This document shows positions 35,204-44,172 of a stretch of 64,000 nucleotides of DNA, piece by piece. The position numbers and the translations under genes were made by a program. The first letter of the stretch is position 1; every line of letters starts with the position of its first letter. The stretch is from Sphingobium xenophagum NBRC 107872 (GTDB taxonomy: Bacteria; Pseudomonadota; Alphaproteobacteria; Sphingomonadales; Sphingomonadaceae): positions 1-64,000 of the forward strand of contig NZ_BARE01000031.1 of NCBI RefSeq assembly GCF_000367345.1. The letters run 5' to 3'. The notes beneath the pieces are model-generated. The model had not been told where the DNA came from. It searched no databases and worked only from the letters and a program-made list of their open reading frames with translations.

Positions 35204-36529
35204 TCAGCGCAGGCTGAGCATCAGTCCCGCCAGTGCTGCGCTCATCAGGTTGGCGAGGCTGCCCGCGACCAGCGCCTTGAGGCCAAGCTTGGCGATCATC
35301 GGGCGCTGGTTGGGGGCGAGGTTGCCGGTCACCGCCATCTGGATCGCGATCGAGCTGAAATTGGCAAAGCCGCACAGGGCGAAGGTGACGATGGCGATGC
35401 TGGCCGGGGACAGCGCGCCCTGCACCTGGCCCAGATTGATATAGGCGACGAATTCGTTGAGCACGACCTTCGTGCCGAACAGGCCGCCTGCGACCTGCGC
35501 TTCCTCCCAAGGGATATTGAGCAGATACATGACCGGCGAAAAGACATAGCCCAGCAGTTGCTGGAAGCTGAGCGTCGGGTAGCCGAACATGCTGCCAATG
35601 CCGCCCAATATGCCGTTGGCCAGCGCCACCAGCGCGACGAAGGCCAGCACCATCGCGCCGACCGCGACGGCGAGTTTCACGCCGGTCTGCGCCCCTTGCG
35701 CGGCGGCCATGATGATGTTTGCGGGCTTTTCCTCGTCATGGCTGGCGACCGGCATGGGTTCGCCCGGCGTCCCTTCGGGCAGCAAGGCGGCAGGCCCTGC
35801 CCCGCTGATCCGGGTTTCGGGCAGATGAATGTCGGGATCGTCACCCAGCGGCAATTCGCCCTGCACCGGAAGCCGCACGTCCGGCATCATGATCTTGGCC
35901 ATCAGCAGCCCGCCGGGCGCGGCCATGAAGCTGGCGGCGAGGAGATAGTCGATCTTGATCCCCATGGATGCGTAAGCGGCGAGGATCGTGCCGGCAACGC
36001 CTGCCATGCCGCTGGTCATCACCGTGAACAATTGCGGCGGAGTGAGGCCCGCCAGATAGGGACGGATGACAAGCGGGCTTTCGCTTTGTCCCACGAAGAT
36101 ATTGGCGGCGGCGCACAGGCTTTCCACCTTCGACACGCCGGTCACCGCCTCGATCGCGCCGCCAACCCAGCGGACGATGAACTGCATGACCCCCAGATAA
36201 TAGAGGATCGACACGAGGCTGGCGAAGAAGATGATGACGGGCAGCGCAGCAATGGCGAAACTGGCCCCGCCGATTTCGGGACTGGCAAGCGGGCCGAAGA
36301 TGAAATTGGTGCCCGCCTGCGCATAGCCAAGAAGATTGGACACGCCTTTCGACATGCCCGCAATGACCGCGCGCCCGGCAGGAACATAGAGAACCATCAG
36401 GGCAATGCCCGCCTGCAACAGGAAGGCCGCGCCGACGACGCGGAGCCGGATGGCGCGACGGTCGGACGACAGGGCAATGGCGATGGCAAGGATGAGCAGG
36501 ATGCCCGCAAGACCGATGAGAAGATGCAT
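35204..36529 (-). CDS. concentrative nucleoside transporter (NupC/CNT)
   Basis: 441 residues, a polytopic inner-membrane cation-coupled nucleoside importer. Hallmarks are the N-terminal helices (LIGLAGILLILAIAIALSS), the NIFVGQSESPLVIRPYL motif of CNT transporters, TSGMAGVAGTILAAYASMG, and the C-terminal LCGFANFSSIAIQM. A hydrophilic insertion (about 225-265: HLPETRISGAGPAALLPEG) separates two halves. No nucleoside-catabolic genes are adjacent. Confidence 0.92.
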   Translation of the reverse strand: MHLLIGLAGILLILAIAIALSSDRRAIRLRVVGAAFLLQAGIALMVLYVPAGRAVIAGMSKGVSNLLGYAQAGTNFIFGPLASPEIGGASFAIAALPVIIFFASLVSILYYLGVMQFIVRWVGGAIEAVTGVSKVESLCAAANIFVGQSESPLVIRPYLAGLTPPQLFTVMTSGMAGVAGTILAAYASMGIKIDYLLAASFMAAPGGLLMAKIMMPDVRLPVQGELPLGDDPDIHLPETRISGAGPAALLPEGTPGEPMPVASHDEEKPANIIMAAAQGAQTGVKLAVAVGAMVLAFVALVALANGILGGIGSMFGYPTLSFQQLLGYVFSPVMYLLNIPWEEAQVAGGLFGTKVVLNEFVAYINLGQVQGALSPASIAIVTFALCGFANFSSIAIQMAVTGNLAPNQRPMIAKLGLKALVAGSLANLMSAALAGLMLSLR

Positions 36530-36678
36530 GAAAGGCTTTCGCGGGAAGGATGTTGCGCGCGACTATATGAGCGGAGCGCGGGCATGGCCAGCCTGAGTTG
36601 AGGGATAGCTGTCCTTCCCGATCGCCCGGTGGCAGCGAACACCCTCGCAATGTCGGGCGAATGGCGCCGGTGGGCGCG

Positions 36679-37152
36679 TCAGCCGTTTGCGTCGAACGCG
36701 AGCGACGACCAGGAGGACATGGCATCTACCGCCAGCGGCGAAAGACGCACGGCGCGGCGTCGGCGGCTGTTGGGCGAGGTTTGATGTTCGTCCAGAAGGC
36801 CGCGCCTTTCCAGAACGCCGACTTGCCCGACGATGACGCTCATCGACAGGCGCGATTGTTCGCTCAGTTGCTCCAGTGTCAGCGCTTGTCCGTTCAGCCC
36901 GGACTGATAGAGGAGGAGCAGTATGTCCCAGGCGGGATCGCTGAACAAGTTCGGACCTAGCAGCGTGGCACGCGCGCGCCGTGCTTCAATATAGCGCGAA
37001 AGCGCGGCCAAATGGCCCTCCCCAGTGCCATCCAGAACCGCCGCATCCTCCTGCCGGGCATGCACATTGGAGAGACAGCGTTGCAGCGCGACGATCAGGT
37101 CGGCCGCCTCCTGGCTGGGGACGATGCTCTCAGGCGGAATATGCGCGGTCAT
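36679..37152 (-). CDS. MarR-like winged-helix protein
   Basis: 157 residues from MTAHIPPESIVPS at 37152. The C-terminal half is a MarR-type winged helix: FSDPAWDILLLLYQSGLNGQALTLEQLSEQSRLSMSVIVGQVGVLERRGLLDE followed by the wing NSRRRRAVRLSP. The N-terminal helix region (EAADLIVALQRCLSN) may dimerise. Its start overlaps the end of the upstream membrane-protein gene by 23 bp. It is the last gene of a four-gene cluster headed by a membrane-tethered LuxR-type protein. Confidence 0.7.
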   Translation of the reverse strand: MTAHIPPESIVPSQEAADLIVALQRCLSNVHARQEDAAVLDGTGEGHLAALSRYIEARRARATLLGPNLFSDPAWDILLLLYQSGLNGQALTLEQLSEQSRLSMSVIVGQVGVLERRGLLDEHQTSPNSRRRRAVRLSPLAVDAMSSWSSLAFDANG

Positions 37153-37549
37153 GGAGCGACTTTCGATCAAGTTCGATGCCGATGATGGCAAACAGCATGA
37201 GGGGGATGATCCAGACCGTACTCAGCCCTTCATAGATGCGGTCTGAAAAACTTTGCAGCAGCAGGGTCGCGACATGGGACAGCACCGTCATCAATTGACA
37301 GGCGGAGACCCATACCGGCCAGTAGCGCTGGCTTTGCAGCATCAGCCAGAGCAATGCGATAAAGGCCAAGAGGTCGACCGTCATCAGCCAATATTGCGTC
37401 GCCTGCCACGACCCGGCGAGCTGGGCGGGAATGGTGAGCAGCACCGCCGCCGCCGAAATGACAACGAAGCGCCGCCCGTCCCGCCCCCCAAAGGCCAGTG
37501 CGAAGGCGCAGGTTAAAAGCATCAATAGCCAAAAAGAAGCCGCCAGCAT
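37130..37549 (-). CDS. polytopic membrane protein of unknown function
   Basis: 139 residues with four or five hydrophobic helices (SFWLLMLLTCAFALAFG, FVVISAAAVLLTIPAQLAG, WLMTVDLLAFIALLWLML, CQLMTVLSHVATLLLQ, VWIIPLMLFAIIGIEL). No family recognised. It lies between the 115-residue helical protein and the MarR-like gene. It could be a sensor for these regulators, but this rests on position alone. Confidence 0.6.
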   Translation of the reverse strand: MLAASFWLLMLLTCAFALAFGGRDGRRFVVISAAAVLLTIPAQLAGSWQATQYWLMTVDLLAFIALLWLMLQSQRYWPVWVSACQLMTVLSHVATLLLQSFSDRIYEGLSTVWIIPLMLFAIIGIELDRKSLHDRAYSA

Positions 37550-37611
37550 TTGATCACCGTTGAGAGGGGGGAGAAATCAAACGTGTATCCAATGCCGACG
37601 GCTCCACCTGG

Positions 37612-37959
37612 TCAAGCGACCAGGGTCAGGTGGCGCTGCACATCGTCCTGAGCGGGCGCGTCCATTCCCAACGGGCATCCGAAGGCGGTGACTGCATGCT
37701 GGCTTTGTTCGATGCAACGGGTCAGCAGGGCCGTCGCGCGGATCATGTCGCTGCGCCCTTCGATAATCTTGGTCGCGCTTTCATGGATGCGCAGGATGAT
37801 GCGCTGGCTTTCGGCGGCGGTAAGGCCGGAATCCTGAGCGGCAGCGAGAAAAGCGGTCGTGAGGTGCGCGGTATCGACCAGCGCGCCGTCCAGCGAGGCA
37901 AAAGCCTGCTTGGTCTGATCGGCGACGGCCTGGGTCTTTGCGGGATCAAGATTGAGCAC
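37612..37959 (-). CDS. all-helical small protein in LuxR-MarR cluster
   Basis: 115 residues, GTG start with AAGGAG 7 nt upstream. It is predicted soluble and helical throughout (PAKTQAVADQTKQAFASLDGALVD, AAESQRIILRIHESATKIIEG, DMIRATALLTRCIEQSQHAV). No recognised domain. Gaps of 62-65 bp to both neighbours on the same strand suggest an operon with the LuxR-type gene upstream. The excellent ribosome-binding site supports real translation. Confidence 0.6.
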   Translation of the reverse strand: MLNLDPAKTQAVADQTKQAFASLDGALVDTAHLTTAFLAAAQDSGLTAAESQRIILRIHESATKIIEGRSDMIRATALLTRCIEQSQHAVTAFGCPLGMDAPAQDDVQRHLTLVA

Positions 37960-38024
37960 AAGTCATCTCCTTCGCACGGCGCCATGCGAGGCGGTGCGTT
38001 TTCAGCGTGGCGATACAGGAAGGA

Positions 38025-38516
38025 TCAGGCCAGTGCCTTGAAGGCCCCGGCAATGAGCAGCAGCAAAGTGACGACACCAACGCCGGTCAGTACGGCGGCG
38101 CGGATCATCGCCAATATGCGGCCATCGATACTCAGTTCATTGATCGATCCCCCTAGCGGTGGGCCGAAGGCGAGGATGCGTCGCAGGAACCCTTTTCGTT
38201 CCGTCTGCTCATCCGGCCTGTCCGGCTGAGCGATGGATGACGCAGGAGATGCATCGGAAGCAAGCCGCTGCGATTGATGTATCAAAGGCTGATATGTGCC
38301 AGTTTGGGGCTGTGGTTGCTCAATCGAAACAAACAGGCGGGCTGCTTCCTTGCGCGACGGGACGCCGAACTTGCGCAAACTGGTGCGGACGCGCTGATCC
38401 ACCGTATGTTCCGACACATGCAGCTGTCGCGCGATTTCCTTGGAATTGAAGCCCTGCGACACCAGCCGCAGGCACTGCTTTTCACCCTCGCTCAAGGCTG
38501 GCAGGGTTTCGGCCAC
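38025..38516 (-). CDS. LuxR-type HTH protein with C-terminal membrane anchor
   Basis: 163 residues, GTG start with AGGAGG 9 nt upstream. The N-terminal GerE/LuxR helix-turn-helix (about 5-62: LSEGEKQCLRLVSQGFNSKEIARQLHVSEHTVDQRV) is followed by a polar linker rich in Gln/Pro/Ser. A single hydrophobic helix lies at the C-terminus (about 139-160: IRAAVLTGVGVVTLLLLIAGAF). There is no receiver or autoinducer domain, so the DNA-binding domain is tethered to the inner membrane with the C-terminus outwards. It heads a four-gene cluster. Confidence 0.75.
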   Translation of the reverse strand: MAETLPALSEGEKQCLRLVSQGFNSKEIARQLHVSEHTVDQRVRTSLRKFGVPSRKEAARLFVSIEQPQPQTGTYQPLIHQSQRLASDASPASSIAQPDRPDEQTERKGFLRRILAFGPPLGGSINELSIDGRILAMIRAAVLTGVGVVTLLLLIAGAFKALA

Positions 38517-38666
38517 TCCTTCGTTCCTCCTGCGTGGACGCTTTTGCCCGTCAACAAGCTACAGGCATCACAAGGTCCAGCCAAAGCATATCACACCCGC
38601 AAGGTTGCGATTCGGTTTGCGCTAGTGGCTAAAGTGACATGAGAGGGTAGTGATATGCAATCTAGT

Positions 38667-38684
38667 TACGTACGTAGGTACGTG
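38667..38684. promoter_or_regulatory. TACGTA repeats upstream of the LuxR-type gene
   Basis: The palindrome TACGTACGTA (38667-38676) is followed after GG by TACGT (38679-38683), giving three overlapping TACGT units. It lies about 150 bp upstream of the tethered LuxR-type gene and just after the 55-codon gene. LuxR-type proteins bind such dyads, so it may be an operator; this is inference. Confidence 0.35.
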
Positions 38685-38694
38685 GTCCCGACGA

Positions 38695-38862
38695 TCAGGC
38701 GCGCGGTTTGCCGTCCTGTTTCGCCTTGTGCGCGGCGAGCAGCGCATCGATCTCGACGATTCGCTGACGTTGGGGCGTGTCCTTGGCCAATCCCTTGAGG
38801 CGGCATTCGGCCCACAGTGCGCGGCGCTCGGACGTCAGGGCTTTAAGATAGAGGTCGGCCAT
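38695..38862 (-). CDS. small conserved-looking protein (55 aa)
   Basis: ATG at 38862 with GGAG 7 nt upstream and TGA at 38695. It encodes MADLYLKALTSERRALWAEC, then a basic helical remainder (LKGLAKDTPQRQRIVEIDALLAAHKAKQDGKPRA). Soluble, helical, no motif recognised. It lies 93 bp downstream of typA on the same strand. The strong ribosome-binding site and plausible composition argue that it is real. Confidence 0.6.
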   Translation of the reverse strand: MADLYLKALTSERRALWAECRLKGLAKDTPQRQRIVEIDALLAAHKAKQDGKPRA

Positions 38863-38930
38863 GTTCCGGCTCCTTCAAAAATATGGGGGCGGAGCGTTGC
38901 CGCCCGCCCCCGTGCCGGTCTGGCCGGTCG

Positions 38931-38949
38931 CTCCCCCGCAAAGGGGGAG
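38931..38949. repeat. hairpin resembling the end of the 120-bp repeat
   Basis: CTCCCCC-gcaaa-GGGGGAG, a 7-bp perfect stem 6 bp after the typA stop. With the preceding CCGGTC it resembles the right-hand terminal hairpin of the 120-bp elements at 56484 and 59261 (GGTCCCCCTCCCC...). It may be a decayed copy and also help end the typA transcript. Confidence 0.45.
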
Positions 38950-38955
38950 GCTTGA

Positions 38956-40773
38956 TCAGGCTGCCTTGGACCGGCTCATGCGCTTGCGCTCGTTCGGATC
39001 GAGGTAGCGCTTGCGCAGGCGAATGGTCTTGGGCGTGACTTCGACCAGTTCATCGTCGTCGATATAGGCGATGGCCTGTTCCAGCGTCATCTTCCAGGGC
39101 GGCGTCAGGCGGACCGCGTCATCCTTGCCGCTGGCGCGGAAATTGGTGAGCGCCTTCGACTTCATCGGATTGACTTCCAGATCTTCGGTCTTGGCGTTCT
39201 GGCCGATGATCATGCCTTCATACAGCGCTTCGCCAACGCCCACCATCAGGATGCCGCGTTCTTCGAGCGGGCCCAGGGCGTAGGCATTGGCCTCGCCCGA
39301 TCCGTTGGAGATCAAGACGCCATTCTTGCGGCCTTCGATCGGTCCCTTGTGCGGACCATATTTTTCGAAGAGGCGGTTCATGATGCCGGTGCCGCGCGTG
39401 TCCGACAGAAATTCGCCATGATAGCCGATCAGGCCGCGCGACGGGGCGGAGAAGGTGATGCGGGTCTTGCCGCCGCCCGACGGGCGCATGTCGGTCATTT
39501 CCGCCTTGCGCAGGTTCATCTTCTCGACAACCGTGCCGGAAAATTCATCGTCCACGTCGATCATGACGGTTTCATAAGGCTCGGTCCTGTTGCCGTCCTC
39601 GTCCGTGTCGAACAGCACGCGCGGGCGGCTGATCGACAGCTCAAACCCTTCGCGGCGCATCGTTTCGATCAACACGCCAAGCTGAAGTTCGCCGCGGCCA
39701 GCCACTTCGAAACTGTCCTTGTCTTCCGATTCCGTCACCTTGATCGCGACGTTGGATTCAGCTTCGCGCTCCAGACGATCGCGGATCATGCGGCTCGTCA
39801 CCTTGGAGCCTTCGCGGCCGGCCATGGGCGAATCATTGACGGCGAAGCGCATCGACAGGGTCGGCGGATCGATCGGCTGGGCCTGGATCGGTTCGGTCAC
39901 GGAAACGTCGGCAATCGTGTTCGCCACGGTTGCGACCGCCAGCCCGGCAAGGCTGATAATGTCACCGGCCTGCGCTTCTTCGACAGGCACGCGGTCGAGG
40001 CCGCGAAACGCCATGATCTTGGATGCGCGACCGGTTTCGATGATCTTGCCGTCCATGTCGAGCGCGTGGATCGCCTGGTTGGCGCGCACCTTGCCGCTGG
40101 TGACGCGGCCGGTCAGCACGCGGCCAAGAAAATTGTCGCGATCGAGCAGGGTCACCAGGAAGGTGAAGGGCGCATCGACGTCGAGCGCTGGCGGCGGCAC
40201 ATGGTCGACGATCTTCTGGAACAGCGGGGTCAGCGTACCTGACCGCATCGACGCATCTTCGTTGGCGTAGCCGTTGCGGCCCGACGCATAGAGGACGGGG
40301 AAATCAAGCTGTTCATCGGTCGCGTCGAGCGACACGAACAGATCGAACACTTCGTCCAGCACTTCCTGAATCCGTTCGTCGGGGCGATCGACCTTGTTGA
40401 CGACGACGATCGGCTTCAGGCCCAGCGCCAGCGCCTTGCCGGTGACGAACTTGGTCTGGGGCATCGCGCCTTCCGACGAATCGACCAGCAGGACGACGCC
40501 ATCGACCATCGAGAGGATGCGTTCGACTTCGCCGCCAAAGTCGGCGTGGCCGGGCGTGTCGACGATGTTGATGCGGGTGCCTTCCCATTCGACCGAGGTC
40601 GGCTTGGCCAGGATGGTGATGCCGCGCTCTTTTTCGAGATCGTTGCTGTCCATCGCCCGCTCTTCAACGCGCTGATTGTCGCGGAACGTGCCGGACTGGC
40701 GGAAAAGCTGATCGACGAGGGTGGTCTTGCCGTGATCGACGTGCGCGATGATCGCGATATTACGCAGGGACAT
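38956..40773 (-). CDS. typA: ribosome-associated GTPase TypA/BipA
   Basis: 605 residues from [19 protein letters not shown] at 40773; the in-frame extension to 40818 lacks a better start. Translational GTPase related to EF-G, involved in ribosome assembly and stress/cold responses. G1 is AHVDHGKT, G2 ERGITI, G3 [12 protein letters not shown]4 NKVDRP. Domains II/III/V and the TypA-specific C-terminus follow ([34 protein letters not shown]). Complete length. Confidence 0.96.
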   Translation of the reverse strand: MSLRNIAIIAHVDHGKTTLVDQLFRQSGTFRDNQRVEERAMDSNDLEKERGITILAKPTSVEWEGTRINIVDTPGHADFGGEVERILSMVDGVVLLVDSSEGAMPQTKFVTGKALALGLKPIVVVNKVDRPDERIQEVLDEVFDLFVSLDATDEQLDFPVLYASGRNGYANEDASMRSGTLTPLFQKIVDHVPPPALDVDAPFTFLVTLLDRDNFLGRVLTGRVTSGKVRANQAIHALDMDGKIIETGRASKIMAFRGLDRVPVEEAQAGDIISLAGLAVATVANTIADVSVTEPIQAQPIDPPTLSMRFAVNDSPMAGREGSKVTSRMIRDRLEREAESNVAIKVTESEDKDSFEVAGRGELQLGVLIETMRREGFELSISRPRVLFDTDEDGNRTEPYETVMIDVDDEFSGTVVEKMNLRKAEMTDMRPSGGGKTRITFSAPSRGLIGYHGEFLSDTRGTGIMNRLFEKYGPHKGPIEGRKNGVLISNGSGEANAYALGPLEERGILMVGVGEALYEGMIIGQNAKTEDLEVNPMKSKALTNFRASGKDDAVRLTPPWKMTLEQAIAYIDDDELVEVTPKTIRLRKRYLDPNERKRMSRSKAA

Positions 40774-40989
40774 GTCTTGCCTTTGGGATATGGGCTCCCC
40801 TGGCCGACACAAGGTCACACAGAGGCTTCGGGCGCGCCCCTACAGGAAATGATGCGTTGCGGCAAGGGCGCGTGGCAGGCGCGACATATGGCGCGCTTCC
40901 CACTGGACGGCACGGCCCCTATGTTTATCCTGTCGATTGCGCCTTGAAGCGCGGGTGTTCTATATCAATATGACACCAAGGGAGATATC

Positions 40990-42210
40990 ATGGCCACGAC
41001 CGCTACTGCGACAACGACATCCTCCAGCGATCCGTTCAACCTGACGCCGCCCGATCCGGTGCCTGTCGTGAGCGCCGAGCGGGCGGCGGGGCTGGTGCCG
41101 ATCGATGCGGAGAAGAAATCCAAGCTGGACGAGAAGGTTGACGCCTTCATCGACGATCTTGTGGCGCAGGATTCCAATTCGCCCGCGTTCGGCGCGCGGG
41201 TCGACCAGTTGACCAATATGGGGCGCAAGGAAATTGCCGAGGCCGCGGGGCATAGCAACCGCTTCCTCGACCGGCCGGTGCGGGCGATGGACAGCGACAG
41301 CAAGGTCGGCGCGGACCTGGCCGAGCTGCGCCGCACGGTCGAGGATCTGGACCCCGGCAAGCGCGGCAGCCTGACCAGCCGCAAAAAGCTGTTCGGCATC
41401 ATCCCGTTCGGCAACAAGATGCGTGACTATTTCGACAGCTATAAAAGTGCGCAGAGCCACATCAATTCCATCCTGGGATCGCTGGCCAGCGGCAAGGACA
41501 CGCTGATCAAGGACAATGCCGCGATCGATGTCGAGCGGCAGAATATGTGGGCGACGATGGGCCGTCTGGAACAGATGATCCACATCAGCAAGACGATGGA
41601 CGCGCGGCTGGAAGCCAAGGCGCTGGAACTGGATTCGACCGACCCGACCAAGGCGAAGGCGATCCGCGAGAGCGCGCTGTTCTACATTCGTCAGCGCACG
41701 CAGGATCTGCTGACCCAGATGGCCGTGACGGTGCAAGGCTATCTGGCGCTCGATCTGGTGAAGAAGAATAATGTCGAACTGGTCAAGGGCGTCGACCGCG
41801 CGTCGACCACGACGGTCGCGGCGCTGCGCACCGCTGTGACGGTGGCGCAGGCGCTGGTGGGTCAGCGTCTGGTGCTGGAGCAGATCAGCGCGCTCAACAC
41901 GACGACTGCGAACATGATCGATTCGACCGGCGAATTGCTCAAGAGCCAGACCGCCCAGATTCACGAGCAGGCCGCATCGAGCACGATCCCGATCGAGACG
42001 TTGCAGCGCGCGTTCCAGAATATCTACGACACGATGGACAATATCGATACGTTCAAGCTCAAGGCGCTGGAGAATATGAAAACGACGGTGACGACGCTGT
42101 CGAACGAGGTCGAGAAGTCCAAGGGCTATATCGCAAGGGCCGAGGGTCAGGCGCAGGCGTCGAAGGAAGCGCGGGCCGACAATCCCCTGCTGAGTGCGAT
42201 CGAGGGATGA
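40990..42210 (+). CDS. TelA-like toxic anion resistance protein
   Basis: 406 residues. Matches the TelA/YaaN family: GIIPFGNKMRDYFDSYKSAQSHINSILGSLASGKDTLIKDNAAIDVERQNMW and the long helical VTVQGYLALDLVKKNNVELVKGVDRASTTTVAALRTAV. Predicted soluble and coiled-coil throughout, with a Thr/Ser-rich N-terminal tail. The family is linked to tellurite and other membrane-stress tolerance, but the mechanism is unknown. GGAG is 6 nt before the ATG. An XpaC-like protein and a 51-residue membrane peptide follow. Confidence 0.87.
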   Translation: MATTATATTTSSSDPFNLTPPDPVPVVSAERAAGLVPIDAEKKSKLDEKVDAFIDDLVAQDSNSPAFGARVDQLTNMGRKEIAEAAGHSNRFLDRPVRAMDSDSKVGADLAELRRTVEDLDPGKRGSLTSRKKLFGIIPFGNKMRDYFDSYKSAQSHINSILGSLASGKDTLIKDNAAIDVERQNMWATMGRLEQMIHISKTMDARLEAKALELDSTDPTKAKAIRESALFYIRQRTQDLLTQMAVTVQGYLALDLVKKNNVELVKGVDRASTTTVAALRTAVTVAQALVGQRLVLEQISALNTTTANMIDSTGELLKSQTAQIHEQAASSTIPIETLQRAFQNIYDTMDNIDTFKLKALENMKTTVTTLSNEVEKSKGYIARAEGQAQASKEARADNPLLSAIEG

Positions 42211-42241
42211 GGATGTTCACCAGCAACATCCGGTGGTCGTT

Positions 42242-42952
42242 ATGAGCCGGTCCGATCGCGTGCTGGCCGATGCCGAAGCGGTGCTGCGGCGTCATAGCGA
42301 GCGCGGGCAGAGCCTGACCGCGCGGGCGCGGCAGCGGCGCAATGCGGGGCTGATCCGCAAGGTCAAATATGCCTTCTGGGCGGTGCTGGCGGTGATATTG
42401 GGCAGCGCGGTCGCGGGCTTTGTCGTGCCACTGGGGACGACCGGCGTGATGATCGCGCTGGGGGTGTTGATCGCTGCATTGCTGCTGATCGGCCTGCTGC
42501 CGACGGAAACCCGCGTGCGGACCGAGGCACTGGCGGAAACGCCGCTCACCGCCCTGCCGCTCCAGACCGAAATCTGGCTGGAAAATCAGCGCAAGGCGCT
42601 GCCGGCCCCAGCAGTGACATTGGTCGACAGTATCGGCACGAAGCTGGAGATATTGGCGCCACAACTGGAAAAGCTGGGACCGCAAGACCCCGCTGCCCTG
42701 GAAGTGCGCAGGCTGCTGGCGGATCATCTGCCCGAACTGGTGACAGGCTATCAGTCGATCCCGCAGCCGTTGCGGCGCGAGGAACGCAATGGCCGGGTGC
42801 CCGAAAAGCAGTTGGTCGAGGGGCTGGCGGTAATCGATGCGGAGATCGGGCGGATGAGCGAGAGCCTGGCCAGCGGCGATCTGGACAAGCTGGCGACGCA
42901 GAACCGCTTTCTGGAGCTGAAATATCAGGAGGCGAAGGAATTGGGGCAATAG
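42242..42952 (+). CDS. XpaC-like membrane protein downstream of telA
   Basis: 236 residues from MSRSDRVLADAEAVLRRHSERG at 42242; an upstream GTG at 42194 would overlap telA and is less likely. A basic N-terminal helix, two adjacent membrane helices (VKYAFWAVLAVILGSAVAGFVV and MIALGVLIAALLLIGLL) and a long cytoplasmic helical tail. TelA/YaaN genes are often paired with XpaC (PF10112) proteins of this layout, so an XpaC-like role is suggested by topology and context rather than strong motif identity. Confidence 0.6.
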   Translation: MSRSDRVLADAEAVLRRHSERGQSLTARARQRRNAGLIRKVKYAFWAVLAVILGSAVAGFVVPLGTTGVMIALGVLIAALLLIGLLPTETRVRTEALAETPLTALPLQTEIWLENQRKALPAPAVTLVDSIGTKLEILAPQLEKLGPQDPAALEVRRLLADHLPELVTGYQSIPQPLRREERNGRVPEKQLVEGLAVIDAEIGRMSESLASGDLDKLATQNRFLELKYQEAKELGQ

Positions 42953-42968
42953 CCCGATCCTTCCCCGG

Positions 42969-43124
42969 ATGATCCACCTCACCCTTATCATCGTCGATTT
43001 CCTGACCGGGTTGCTGGCGGCAGGCGCATGGGCGCTGGCTTCCGCTGGCGGTGCGATCGCGGCGGTGGTGGGCAGCGGGATATTGGGGGTTTCGCTATTC
43101 CGGCGCTGGCGGCGCAGGGACTAG
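42969..43124 (+). CDS. 51-residue membrane peptide, third gene of telA cassette
   Basis: [20 protein letters not shown] then [20 protein letters not shown] and a basic tail FRRWRRRD. One or two glycine/alanine-rich membrane helices. It begins 16 bp after the XpaC-like gene. Its stop TAG lies exactly at the left boundary of the IS630 element; without the insertion the stop would be TAA at the same place, so the protein is unchanged. Confidence 0.6.
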   Translation: MIHLTLIIVDFLTGLLAAGAWALASAGGAIAAVVGSGILGVSLFRRWRRRD

Positions 43125-43751
43125 AGCATCGAGCCTTTAATCGGACGCATATCCAGCGGCTTTGAGGAAGTTTCGGCATTCGTCAGGGGGTAGATGTCGC
43201 AGATATTTCCGATAGCCTTCCAGAGGGCATCGATGGTTCTGGCTCCTGTTCGGCGAAGATGTGCCTTGAGTTTGGAGAAGGCCATTTCGATCGGATTGAG
43301 GTCGGGACTGTAGGGCGGTGTGAAGAGGAACCACGCGCCGCGCGCTTTCAGGATCGCCTTGGCTTTCTCGCTTTTATGGCTGGAGAGATTGTCGAGGATG
43401 ACCACGTCGCCGGGTTGAAGCGTCGGGGCGAGTTGCGTTTCGACATAGGTCTCGAAAGTCGTGCGGTTCATGGGGCAGTCGATGACCCATGGCGCGGTCA
43501 GTCCATCGCAGCGCAGGGCTGCGATGAAGGTCTGGGTTTTCCAATGGCCAAAGGGCGCACGCGCTTTGAGGCGCTGGTCACGGCGCGCTCGTCCCCGTAG
43601 CCGCGTCATCTTCGTGGTGGTTGCGGTCTCGTCGATAAACACCAGCCGATGCGGCTCCTTGCGCAAGGCGGGCTGCCGATAGACGCGCCAGGCCCGGCGC
43701 GCCTGGACCACATCATCGCGTCCGCATTCCGATGCCAGCAGCGTTTTTTTT
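43121..43751 (-). CDS. IS630 transposase, C-terminal DDE part (frame B)
   Basis: The catalytic part follows the frame switch at the A run (43744-43751): VFIDETAT (first Asp), [12 protein letters not shown] (second Asp) and [25 protein letters not shown] (final Glu). The stop codon TAG is formed by the last IS bases plus the TA and the flanking base, so it depends on the insertion site. Together with the frame A part the full product would be about 324 residues. Confidence 0.85.
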
Positions 43752-44172
43752 GAAGCTGTAGCCGGCCTTGAGCAAGGCGCGCGACAGCGAGGCAGGGTGC
43801 GCCCGAACACCGGTGGCCGCGGCAAGCCGGGCCGACAGTTCAGGCATGGTTATATCCGGCTCGGCATCAACCCACCTGACCAAAACCGTCATGTGGGGCG
43901 CCAGCTTGCCCTCACCGGGCGGCCGTCCTTGCCGGGCAGGCGCCGCCGATCCCGTCCTCGCCACGCGCTGCGCCAGTTTCACCGCACAACTGGGGCTTAC
44001 CCCAAAATGACGGGAAGCTGAGCGGCGCGATTGCCCCGATGCAATGTGATCCGCGATCCGATCCCGAAGATCGGTTGAATAGGACTTTCCCATGATCCAC
44101 CTCCAACAACGGTGAATCACATTCCAGACCTTCTGGGAATCCCTCGATTCCTATTTCAAGCGTGATGCTCTA
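43122..44172 (-). mobile_element. IS630-family insertion sequence with TA target duplication
   Basis: The element proper is 43124-44170 (1047 bp), flanked by TA at 43122-43123 and 44171-44172, the IS630/mariner target duplication. Terminal inverted repeats: left GAGCATCGAGCCTTTAATC, right (complement) GAGCATCACGCTTGAAAT; the outermost seven bases GAGCATC are identical and matches continue less perfectly inwards. It carries a transposase in two frames joined at an eight-base A run. The insertion lies between the telA cassette and the PilZ gene. Confidence 0.92.
43713..44093 (-). CDS. IS630 transposase, N-terminal HTH part (frame A)
   Basis: About 126 residues from [22 protein letters not shown] at 44093. 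It contains the paired helix-turn-helix region that binds the inverted repeats ([23 protein letters not shown] and [28 protein letters not shown]). Frame A runs off the DDE domain just after SFKK because the A run has eight bases; seven would fuse both frames directly. This may be programmed slippage or an inactivating one-base insertion. Confidence 0.82.
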   Translation of the reverse strand: MGKSYSTDLRDRIADHIASGQSRRSASRHFGVSPSCAVKLAQRVARTGSAAPARQGRPPGEGKLAPHMTVLVRWVDAEPDITMPELSARLAAATGVRAHPASLSRALLKAGYSFKKNAAGIGMRTR

